The notes under the pieces: model-generated
What the model saw: the letters and a program-made list of their open reading frames with translations, nothing else
Databases searched by the model: none
Told to the model about the DNA's origin: nothing
Assembly: GCA_000733355.1 (NCBI GenBank)
Contig: JNVV01000001.1
Coordinates: 3,692,278-3,756,277 of the forward strand
DNA: 64,000 bases
Direction: 5' to 3'
Origin: Falciphora oryzae
Lineage: Eukaryota; Ascomycota; Sordariomycetes; Magnaporthales; Magnaporthaceae
Program-made: the position numbers and the translations under genes
Part shown: positions 54,396 through 64,000 of the stretch, piece after piece
How positions within the stretch are numbered: position 1 is the first letter of the stretch
Layout of the letters: each line of letters begins with the position of its first letter

Positions 54396-56688
54396 GGGAA
54401 GAAAATGGAACGCAGGCAGCGTTTCGGGGGTGGGTGCGGCGGGATGCTGCTGGATAGAGACAGGATCCCTATTTCTGGGCGGCGGCCGTAGGGCTGGCTG
54501 GCTGGCTGGCGAAAGGGGGGGTATATCAAAGACTTGGCCCCGCCAGGCCAGGCCTGCATCGCTGGGCCTCTCCGTGCTCCTGGCACGCTAAAGGGGGGGG
54601 AGACCCTTGGGGCGGCCCTGGGTCGAGCCAGAACCTGGGTTGAAATCCAGAGTTTTGGAGGAGGCGCATGCGAGACGTCGGAAATATGCCGCTTTGGGAC
54701 TAGCGCCCAGCCTCTCAACGGGCGCCTCTAGGTCTGGCGAGCGACGGGCGCAGCGCGTGAAGAAAAATAAGCTTGCTTTTGCTGACCAGGGGGAGAAAAA
54801 AAAAGATCAAGCCCGCCTGCAGATCACAGAAACAGATTGCGAGGGGCGGCGAGAAAAATGGCGGCAGTTGTTCGCTCGTCTGGTCGAAGCTCGGTACTTT
54901 CCGCCAGGGGCTGCTGTTGGTATAGATGCCTATCCCAAGCGTTGGCGTAGGTACTTGGGTAGGAAAACTGGTAGAAGAGGTAGGCACATCAAAAGGTGTC
55001 CAGTGTCAAGAGAACACGACGAAGCGGCCAACTGACTGCCTGCTTGGACATGGACTTGGGACGAGGAGCTGTTGGATGAAGTTATATAGTCGACGGGATC
55101 GAGCAGAAGAGCAACCAGCGATTCCCCCATCATCTCAAAGCTGGAACGGGCCAGCTCAACAGACAAATCCGCCTTGATATATGCAAAATGGCCCCGCCCA
55201 CTCCTACTTCTCCTTTCTTTTCCCAACAGACACCGCCCACGAGCTGGCTAGTAGAGCGCGCTTATCAGGGACGGCCTGTTCCCAGTCCGCCGGGCCATGC
55301 AGGGCACACACGCCCCTGTTTGCCGTCACGACCCATTCCTTCCAGGTGCTGGAGCTCGACCCCTGATTCGCAGGAGCTCCCCGTCTGCTCGACAGGGGCG
55401 GTGCACACACACAACCACACAGCTGGCGTCCAGCCCTTGCTTACCTGCCATCAGACTGCCGGAGGTGGGTGGGTGGGCACCCGAAATGCGTGTGTGGTGG
55501 TCCGCTAGATCACCGCATGGACTGCCCCCCGCATGGGACGTGTCGATCCATTTCCAGCCAGCGCCTTGCAGATCACAGGGTGACATCGTGCGAAAAACAA
55601 AAGTGCCCTAAGATCGGGAGCTATGGGGGATGCCTGGAGCTTGAATTCACCACAGCACCGAGACGCGACTGTCTCCGGCTCCAGTATTGTGGTTGCCTGG
55701 GATCGGAGTGCCCGCGCGACTGAGGAGGGTTTGTGTTTTTCGGCTGCCAGCCAATAGGAGGGGCCTCCTAAAGTGTGGTCGCGTGATTTCGTGCCCTCTG
55801 CACTACCAGCCCAACTCCCTATAATTCAGACCTGTATTTAGGTACATGAGGTGGTAGGTGCCTTGTGTGGTACCCAAGGCATCAGCAACCCACATGCCCT
55901 CTCTCTAGCGTGTCCTAAAACTTGGTCCTGGCCTTGTTCTGGCTGCCTTCTCAAGCCCATGTGGCTTGGTCCTGATGCCATCCACCTCCCGCCCGGCTCG
56001 AGAACCAACCAACCCAAGGCAAAGGGCAAGCCATCGTCTCAGCCTTCCCGCAGGACTCAAAACACCCGACCCCGATGGCAGGCCACAAAACGTCGACAAT
56101 ACGAGAAACGGCGAGGTGGACTTGGCGACAGGTCCCCCAGCCAAATATAGCGGTCTGCCTGTGCCCTCGCAGGGGGGGTTACTCCAGGCGAGGCACCCTC
56201 TGGAGCTCTGGCCCCAAATAGCCGAGCTGGTGGCGTTTGTGGCGCTTGCTAGCCCTGCTCAGGCTAACCTCCTCGTGCGCTCTGGTTGGACCTGCCGCAG
56301 GAGGAAAGAAACGACGAAAAGGGAAAAGGGTGAAAGGGAAAGAAAATAAGTGGATGAGAAAAGAAATAGAGGGTCTAAAAAGAGGCAAAGTTAAAGTAAA
56401 CGTGATGGAAATGATAACAAGGGAGCAAGAGGAGGAGAAGCGAGATGATGTGTTGAAGCGTGTTGCAGCTCAAGGACCCTGAATTTAGACCATGTCGCAG
56501 GGGGATGACCTGGTTCGTTTGGCTGGCGGTAACTGCCGTCGCAAAGAAACCTGACTGTTCGGCGGCGAAAAAAGAAAAAAAGAAAAAAAAAAAAGCAATG
56601 AAATGGCCATGGATGACCCTCTTGCAAAAATGCCCTGGAGCGTCTGCAAACCCAAGCAGCTGAAGGCCACGAGACGATCCGGTTGGCC

Positions 56689-56714
56689 TTTTTTTTTTTT
56701 TTTTTTTTTTTTTT
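56689..56714 (+). repeat. T26 homopolymer
   Basis: Uninterrupted run of 26 T; an interrupted A-rich run lies about 100 bases before it, so the two can pair. Confidence 0.85.
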
Positions 56715-56929
56715 CCCGGCAGCTGAGCGCCTCCAAGAAATGGAAGCCAGTGCCACTCGGCACCACCATCCATCGCGCGCATCTGTGGTACTTTTCTTTT
56801 AGCTTGAGCTGCCCCTAAAGATCGAGATCGTGGCCGCCCGTTGGTGCCAAGCCTTTTTTTACTCTCACGGCTGTTGCTGGCCCCTGGCTCGTGGCTGGCT
56901 GCGGGAGAGCCAAAAAGAGGAACGGACAG

Positions 56930-56949
56930 ACGGACGGACGGACGGACGA
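56930..56949 (+). repeat. (CGGA)n microsatellite
   Basis: About four to five tandem CGGA units. Confidence 0.8.
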
Positions 56950-57948
56950 CCGGTCCATCCCCCAGACCGGCTCCAGGCCCGACCAGGGGCCCAGAGCGGA
57001 CTAAGTGGCATGATGGGAGCGTGCCGCCTTTCTTTGCTTTCCTCTGGCTGAAGGAGCTGAAGATGAAGAAGCACCAGATTTTTCAAAGTGCCCCACGGAC
57101 TAGAGATGGCGGCGGCGCGCCAGGGTCCACGAGCGGCTTAGTCTCGACGGAATTTTCCATGCCAAGCAGGCTCTAAAAGACCCAAGGCACACGCACACAT
57201 GCCTTCCGGGCAGCAGCTTCTGATAGAGCTTTTGGTTCGCTCTCCTTTTCTTCCTCATATCACCTCGTTACCTCATCAAAACTAGAACAGGCCTAAGTTG
57301 TTTCTGCCAACAGTTCCACCGGAAGACTTTGCTGTAAGTAGAGGCTGCATCGCGACGACCCTGCCTGACTCTTTGCTCGCATTTGATCCACAGACGAGGT
57401 TCCCTCTCGGCCTTGGCCATGCCTGATGTCATCATCTTCATATACTCCCAGCGATGGGCAGTTGTAGGGATCAAAGGCCCTTAATCTGACCGGACATTTA
57501 CCAAGTTGTAGCTGAAAACATGAGCAGTGCCCAAGATACATAATGGAACTGGAAGCGGCTGAGGTGACAGCTGACGCTCTGATACAAGCCAGGACAGCGT
57601 TCGACGTTTTGGTCACAGGAAGGAGAAAACAGGGCTGCTAAATAATGGTATCCGCGGAAGTGAACTAGATCAAAAAAATCGTTGACGGGCAACAGCCAGA
57701 TCATAGAAGGGTGGAAAAATAAACCAGCCATATAGGAGAGAAACTGACAGCTCCAGACGCCTCCGTTCTTCACCATGTCATCATCAGATAATCATATAAG
57801 AAACCCCCGGGGGTTGAATGCTTCAATCCACACATGGAGGTTTTGACAAGAGTCGAGACCGAATCATCGGAAAGGAAAGGATAAGAGTCATTAAGAGGGG
57901 ATGAGAGAAGAGAATAAAAAATAAAAAAATGAGGGGTATTGTGCGCGC

Positions 57949-60136
57949 TCAAGGTCTTTCGCGGTACTTGGGCTTCCTCGCCATGTTGACAACCGGCGGC
58001 GGCTCGTCATCCATGGGGTAGGGTAGCGTCGAGGCTCCCGGCCGCCGTCCGCCAACGGCTTGGTGCTCCGGAAGGGGTGTCTTGGGTGGGAGCGGCGGTG
58101 GGTAGCTAGGGTGAGCCCCGTGGTGCGGCTGATGGTTGCCCGACCTGTTTCCGTCATCCGCTCGACGTTGTGGCTGCTCGTCAGCCCCCATGATCGCAAT
58201 CTTGTCCTGCCCCGACGCGTTCCGCCACTGAGCCGGCGTCGGCGCCATCTCTACGAGGCGGTCTCCATCATCCTCTGAATCTGTCAACGCACTGACAGCG
58301 CTGAGTGTGCTGCCGGCCATTGAAGGGGTCTGCTGATGAGACGACTGTCGCGGACTGCTCGTTCCTGCGGGGCGGATCCCCGCCGGAAGAGCCGTGGCGC
58401 CGGGCGGGGGTGGCAACGGGCGATCTGTCAAGCGGTCACCCGAACTCCGTGGAGAAGTTGCCGACCCAGGCACCCCAAGACTGTCCCGTCCCGACTCATA
58501 TGACTGCCTGCTCGAGGGCGTCATGGGAGCGTAGCCGTAGTTCGGTGGGCCGGTCGGCATGTCACCCGGCAGCTCGACCGCGAACGGCATCGAGACCTCG
58601 GACGACGTCTGAACCAGCTCTGGTACGGGGGCTACGCGGTCCCATCGCATCTTGGCGCGGTGGATCTTGGCAAGCTTCGCGGCGGCGCCTTGAACCATGC
58701 TGTTCTCGTCGTGACGGCGCAAGTACTGCCTCGTGCCTGTGCTGATATCGGCGAGGCGGTGCCACTCGTTCATACCAAACTCTCCCACGCCCATCTCCAC
58801 GTTGAGGCGATAGTAGTTCTCGACGTTGACCCCACGCTTAATGAGGTGCTCCTTGTAGACGTACTGGTGGATGGTCTCGCACCCCTCGATCTTGGCGATC
58901 AGCTTCCTCCTCGCCTCGGCAAACTCGCCCAGAAAACCCTCGTACCAGACCGACTGATTTGCATCGCTGCTCTTCGGACGCTTTCCCGTTCCTACGCTGA
59001 TGAAGACACCAACTTCACGGCCCGGCCACTCATTGACTACGGCCTCGTCCAAGGCCTGTATCGCGGGGTTGAAGGTGCCGGCACCGTCATCGTGGAACAC
59101 CGACTGGCCAATTCGGATGGGCTTGAAGGCAAGGCCGATCGCGCACGTCGCCCTTCCCGCTTCCCATATTCTGCAATCAGACTCTGGCGCCGGTTCCTTT
59201 CTTGAATCGTAGGATCTCAATATTGCCGGCTCGGCACCCTTCTGGGTACCCTTGTATATCGCGGTGACGGCCCTGTTCATGAGGAAACATCTAATTAGCA
59301 AACCAGTGTAATGACTTTGAGCACGAAACACCATGTCGCAGTCTTGCCACTCGAGATTACTCACGTTTTTGTCCTATTCTCTCTTGCGTCGTAAAGGCTT
59401 GCTTCGGGGTCGCCTCCCCGCGAATTATAGGCCGGGCGGGCCATCTGCGTTGTTGGACTCCTGGCGCTGAAGCTGACCACGCTCGCATTGCTGGAATGCC
59501 TGCGGGGGTACTGCTGGCCGTTCGGGCGCGCCAATCTGTTGCGATGGGTGGCGCTTGCGTTGCTCGTAGCCGGTGACTCGGACCCATCGTTGCCCTCCGC
59601 CTCGTCGACTGTGTGTTCCCTCACGGCCTCCTTGATGGCGAGCTCAAGCATCGAGGCCTTGAAAAGTGTCGACCTCGTGGGTATTCCGAGTATCGTCTTG
59701 TCCGTCTCGAACACCATACGTGTCAGGCGCACATACAGCTCCTTGCACGTCTCGAGGTCCAGCCGCAGGCGGCCGAGCATAAGGGCGATCAGTCCGCCCG
59801 TGCCCGTGCCCACGATGAGGTCAAAGTGGTCGGCCGGCTTCGGGATTTCGGAACGGCGCGGGGCGCGCCCTTCGATCTCGACAAACGTCCTGTGCATAAT
59901 CTCCTGGAGTATGATGAAGATGCTATAGCCGCGCACTCCTCCTCCATCTGTATTTGCGGTCAGTCGGCAATACGTCAGCCACCATCGTCGCCAAAGCGGG
60001 TCTGCCGAGAAGGAAGAAAAAATTGAAAGGACGGAAGAATTGTACGTCCCGTCGCGCGCGCGCACTCACCTAAAGAGAGTACCCGGAGGGGAGGACCCTT
60101 GGTGGTGTCCTTCCTCCGCACATGGCTGATGTCCAT
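57949..60136 (-). CDS. Patatin-like phospholipase family protein, nucleophile position Gly
   Basis: Exons 60136-60070, 59947-59365 and 59272-57949 give 657 residues. The start MDISHVRRKDTTKGPPLRVL joins DGGGVRGYSIF, the patatin oxyanion loop. The nucleophile elbow, usually G-x-S-x-G, reads G69-T70-G71-T72-G73 (LIVGTGTGGLIALMLGRLRL). The Asp of the Ser-Asp dyad lies in the later DDGAGTFNP motif. A long Pro/Ser-rich, probably disordered C-terminal half ends PKYRERP. Normal members release fatty acids from phospholipids. With Gly at the nucleophile position this copy may be inactive as a lipase, or it may belong to a fungal subgroup with this motif. Confidence 0.85.
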
Positions 60137-62053
60137 GGTCGCGTTGGTCTCTCGCAGGCCTCGTCGTTGGCGTCGTTGACTCCTAGGAACCTCTGGTAGA
60201 TTTGCGCCTAGGCGCGATGGATTTGGTGCAGAGTGATGTCTTGCTAGTCTTGCTAGTTGACCAGCGGGGAAGACTCGGGCAGCGGAGCGGCTAAGTCCAA
60301 ATCGATCGGGGGCGAGGCAAAGATGCGCGGGCCTGCGGGTTGGGTCGACTCGACTCGAATGAATGGATCAATGATGGCAAACAAGCAACAGGATTCAATC
60401 GAATGGAACTCCCCACAGCGACAGCGGGCCCTTGATTGACAGTGACGCACGACGCAGGGCAGGGTGCGGCGGTGCCGGAGCTTGGGCCAAATGGAGGGGC
60501 GTTTCTGGCCGATCGCAAAGCCCACACAGGACGGGAAGCAAACTCGAATCAAAAAGGGGGTCGCTGCCAAAATGTCGGGTTCATCGTTCTTTGAGTTGAC
60601 CAGGATAGAGAGCGGAGCGCAGAACAGAAGAGAAGAAGAGAAGGGCGATTGTCGCAGTGGAGGGAGCCGGAATTGTGTCACCGTTGTTTTTTTTTTTTTT
60701 TCTTCCCCAGCCAACGGGCACGGGGATGTATTGGCGCTTGCCTGGCGGGTGTTCTTGTGACGCCTGCGTTTCTGGGCGTGCAGACTCGTGTGGCCTTGGG
60801 CAAACCCGACGTGGGTGGCAGTGCAGGCTGGGGCTTCCCTGCTTCTGTCGTGTTTAGTCGATCAGGCACCCGCCAAACCTCGGGTTTCCTGGTGGCGGCT
60901 CTCCTCTTTGAAGATGGGTCCCCTGGTCTGCTCAGCTTGTCAAGCGAGTGTCGAGCAGATTTTATGTCCCAAACCTGACATGCAGATGTTTTGTTTCCCA
61001 CCGGAATGAGCGGAAATGATTTTACGCTTACATTGTGGATGTTGGTCCTGGCTGACCTCTCTGTAGTCAGATCACCGAACGACTGGGTCTCATGTAGGGT
61101 CTTCCGAGGAGTCCCCTAGCGGTCAGATCAGCTCGGCACATGCACCGGACATGAAGCCGCGGCGGACGTCGTGCAGGTGTCAGAAATCTATCTTCCGTCT
61201 CAATCACCTGTGGGCGTTGACGGTGCTAGCCCTGAAGAACGGCAAGGTTTGACCAGAGCTGCTGCTTGCGCCATCGTCGTCTAGACTGGGGCTTCCCGCA
61301 AGTCAGGCAGGCAAGGGAGGTAGGTTAAACCTTCGGCATCTTGCGGGCTTGCATCTGCAGGTGTGGTATCGTAGACACGCGGCGGCCAGGAACCCGGAGG
61401 GGGGGCGGAACGTCATGGCTGTCTCAGATCGCTCGTTAGGTCGACCGGTCGCGCGCAAACGTCGCCCGTCTCTGAGGCCGCCACGCCAGGCCCGCATGCG
61501 CCGGGTGAGCCCACTCAGGCAACTGGGCAGAGTTGATTGGCTCCCGGCGCAGCCATCTCCATCGGGTTGATTTTCATGTGTCTCCCGCTGGGAGGTGGCG
61601 CAGCCTGCCGGCGAGCACGCGCGCGTTCCAGCCAACGGGTCCCTGCTGGCTGGTTGATTCGATTCAAGTTCGCCACGGCGCGGACATGGGACGGCAATGT
61701 TACTCCGTATAAGTGCGTATGCGCGAATCCGACTGCGCACGACGTTGCATCCACTAACACCAAGACTCCCCTTTCTCGACTATCACGACCATCTCCGCCA
61801 AAAACGCTGTTGCCATCGCCTCACTAATTTATTTCTTCTCCGCCTTGGCGTCCCCAGCATTATCTGCAAATTTCGTGCATGCTGCCGTAGCTCTCGAAAA
61901 TGGCGAGACCGGCGAGGGAACATACCTATTCTCAACTTGGGCTATAATGATTCGCTCCAAACACGAAGCGCCATGGAATACCCGCCAACCAGCCAGCCCC
62001 AGTCTCCTGCAGTATTCTCGCCAGCCTCACCAAAGTCGAGGGTCGACAGCTCT
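60137..62053. other. Intergenic spacer
   Basis: Promoter of the patatin-like gene and about 1.5 kb more without a recognised gene. Confidence 0.5.
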
Positions 62054-62186
62054 ATCCCCTTGAGTGCCGTTGAGTGCCCGACTGCCAAAACTGGAATAAG
62101 TCTCCAGAATTTATCCCTGATAAAGATTCGTGATTGATTGAGAGAGGAAGATCTGCGGACGGGCACTCAACGGCACTCAAGGGGAT
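62054..62186. mobile_element. 133-bp MITE-like inverted-repeat element
   Basis: Perfect 27-bp inverted arms (62054-62080 and 62160-62186) enclose 79 bases. Each arm contains TTGAGTGCC twice, 10-11 bases apart. Just outside, GCTCT on the left matches AGAGC on the right with a 2-base offset, so the arms may extend further. No coding capacity and no clear target-site duplication. Could be a non-autonomous DNA transposon or a structured non-coding element. Confidence 0.6.
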
Positions 62187-63599
62187 GCAGAGCCCGGCCC
62201 CCAAAAATAAACATGGAATATGCTTGGGCGATGTCCCAGAATAGGACGTGTTCAAGCACGCATCCACAAACCCAATTCCACCGCTGCGCCATCCTGGCCT
62301 TGACAGGGGATTAAATGGGAGACCGTTGAAACTTGGGGGCTTTGCAAAGAGACGCCAACCTCCCGTGCCTCCCCCAGCTATGACCAAGCCACCGGGCACA
62401 CGGTTAGTTTTTCTCTGCGAGCCCTGACGTGTGTGATCCTGTCGGCGCTAGGGGACTCCTCATTCGGAAACCATCGCCAGCCTTCTCCTCTATGGGTGGC
62501 CTTGGGCCCACTACATCATTGGTGTTTACACCTAATTTTCGCGCGCTGCATTTGGGCTCGGACTCGCGAGAACTTTCTCCGTGAGAAGCTTTTGTCTTGA
62601 TGTATTTTGTCCGCGCAGTTTCTCATTATCCTCTAACCACCTTGTCCCTCCCTCAATGCTTCACTCGTTTATGTCTCCATCGTGATGTGTCTCTAGGTGT
62701 CTCTTGCTCCCCGTGAGAGTGAAAGGAAGGTTCGGGCTAGCTTCAGCCCTACTGCAGGTGGACCCATCCACGTCCGGGGCCGTTTGGAGGGGTGGGGAGC
62801 ACGGGTCGAGAGCTCCTCCAGGCAGCTCAGCCTCTGTTCAACGCCGTCATCCTTGCACCGTTCCCGACAAACCAGGACCAAACACAGATCTTGGAATGCG
62901 GACAATGCCAGGGGCCAAGAAGTGTCTTGCTCACTCGCTTCCGCAGACAATTGCTGCATGACAACCCTGAGGTAGAGTCACTGCAGCAGTGCTGCCTAGC
63001 ATCCATTTACAAACAAAGGTAGCGCTGTGGGTGGAACATACGGTATTGGGATGGCGGAAGCACGAAAAGACCGTGATCATCACCAGTAAATCGTCACACC
63101 TATGGCGGGCGCAGCTCGACTCCGGTCCAAGTCTCCCCGCCTCAAGCCTTCCATGGCCTGCCCGCCCCGGCAAGCGGGGTATCGTGGCACATTTTTCAGC
63201 CTACAGTGCCCGTCGTGGAAGATCCCAGCCATTCATATCGAGGGGCGTGTCAAACGCTCCTTCCTACTGCACCATGATCCTTCGCGCCCGCGGCGCTGGT
63301 ACCTGACCACTCCTGATCGGCAGCAAGTAACCTAGCACGCCTAGCCCCCGGCAAAGCCTTGCCGTCTTGTCTTGCATGTCCCCCATCCTCTCCCGAGCAC
63401 ACAGTGCCGTGAAACTTCTTGGTATAAAGGCCGAGGCCTTCCTTCTCCTTGAACAGCCTGTCCGCATCCCGTCCGGCTTTCCAGGGACCCTCCCGTCTTC
63501 CATTGCCCGACCACAAACAACCACTTCGCTGCGCCAAGCTTCCGCACACGAGCGCGATCACTTCCCACTCTTCTCGAGACCATAAAGATCAGACCCAAG
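62187..63599. other. Intergenic spacer
   Basis: Probable long promoter/leader of the MARVEL gene; nothing else recognised. Confidence 0.45.
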
Positions 63600-64000
63600 A
63601 TGCTGAACCTCGTCGCATTGGGCCTTCGAGGCTTCATGGTACGGTCGGCCCGGCTCTCTCTCCGATCTGCTCGAGAGCCCCAAGTCCAACATCCTATGTT
63701 CTGATCCTGATTTGTGGCCCATGAAATCCGCAGCTCATCGCCGCTGCCGTCGTCCTCGGTATCTCGGTCACTCTCGCCAAGCACCAGGTTGTCGAGGGCC
63801 CTCCCGCCGAGACCTCCTTCGCTAGCTTCACCGGTGGATTTGGCATCTTTGCCGCCGCCGTCGGAATCGCTGCCATCTTCTTCGAGGCGATCCCCTCGCT
63901 GGTGCCCTTGGCCCTCGATGGCCTGTCCGCACTCTTCTTCCTCGCGGGCGGAATCGTCAGTCTTCCCCTCCATCGACATCCCCGTATCTTCGACCGCTAC
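63600..64000 (+). CDS. MARVEL-domain membrane protein, 5' part only
   Basis: Exon 1 is 63600-63638 (MLNLVALGLRGFM) and exon 2 is 63734-63955, joined in frame to read LIAAAVVLGISVTLAKHQVV, then SFASFTGGFGIFAAAVG and LDGLSALFFLAGGI. A GTCAGT donor at 63956 suggests a further intron running to the window edge. The helices and the short loop before FTGGFG match the small fungal MARVEL proteins (Nce102-like type, four membrane helices, about 160-180 residues). These are plasma-membrane organisers. The C-terminal half lies outside the window. Confidence 0.8.

Larger units (their letters stand above)
54396..57948. other. Long intergenic region
   Basis: About 3.5 kb upstream of the zinc-cluster gene. 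Contains A-rich and T26 tracts (56565-56595, 56689-56714) and a (CGGA)n tract near 56930. No frame shows family motifs; long leader or regulatory DNA is likely. Confidence 0.45.

Noticed and set aside
1..64000. CRISPR array, operon or bacterial-type defence system
   Set aside because: Introns and gene families are fungal; the only regular repeats are protein-coding (precursor modules, TPRs) or microsatellites.

Overview
The window is nuclear DNA from a filamentous ascomycete, most likely a sordariomycete. The genes carry short introns (about 60-270 nt) with GTAAGT/GTGAGT-type donors. Coding sequence is GC-rich and intergenic spacers are long, with homopolymer runs and AT-rich patches. Gene families seen are typical of that group: Zn2Cys6 regulators, YAT-type permeases, a PNP-NB-ARC-TPR receptor, a patatin-like protein and GH3/GH78 glycosidases. 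Exon joins were worked out by hand from splice consensus, reading frame and family similarity; in every complete multi-exon model the exon lengths sum to a multiple of three.

Layout. 1-3.3 kb: the 3' end of a coiled-coil protein and a four-exon amino acid permease (minus). 3.3-7.3 kb: a long spacer ending in a TATA-containing promoter. 7.3-8.7 kb: a secreted, highly repetitive Cys/Arg/Lys protein that looks like a kexin-processed peptide precursor; this is the most unusual locus. 9.8-12.1 kb: dynamin-family GTPase. 13.0-14.9 kb: seven-exon rhodopsin-domain membrane protein (minus). 16.0-19.1 kb: an eroded GH78 alpha-L-rhamnosidase divergent from an intact Zn2Cys6 regulator. 19.7-21.6 kb: secreted peptidylarginine-deiminase-like protein. 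21.7-24.1 kb: relic-rich, partly AT-rich DNA. 24.1-27.4 kb: NLR-type receptor whose TPR array contains the only assembly gap (260 N). 28.2-29.7 kb: two pseudogenes.

30.0-60.1 kb is mostly ordinary genome: a TPR/SET protein, GH3 beta-glucosidase with PA14 insert, MCM2, UBR7/Mlo2-like protein, a second amino acid permease, a fungal coiled-coil protein, a MATE transporter, a Zn2Cys6 regulator and a patatin-like protein whose nucleophile position is Gly. The last 4 kb holds a 133-bp MITE-like inverted-repeat element and the start of a MARVEL-domain protein.

The accessory-looking section (about 15-30 kb) is where decayed genes, microsatellites and the repeat-bearing NLR cluster. The flanks carry conserved housekeeping genes. 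No operon-like or canonical biosynthetic cluster is visible; in particular no UstY (DUF3328)-type gene was recognised beside the repeat-peptide precursor within the window.
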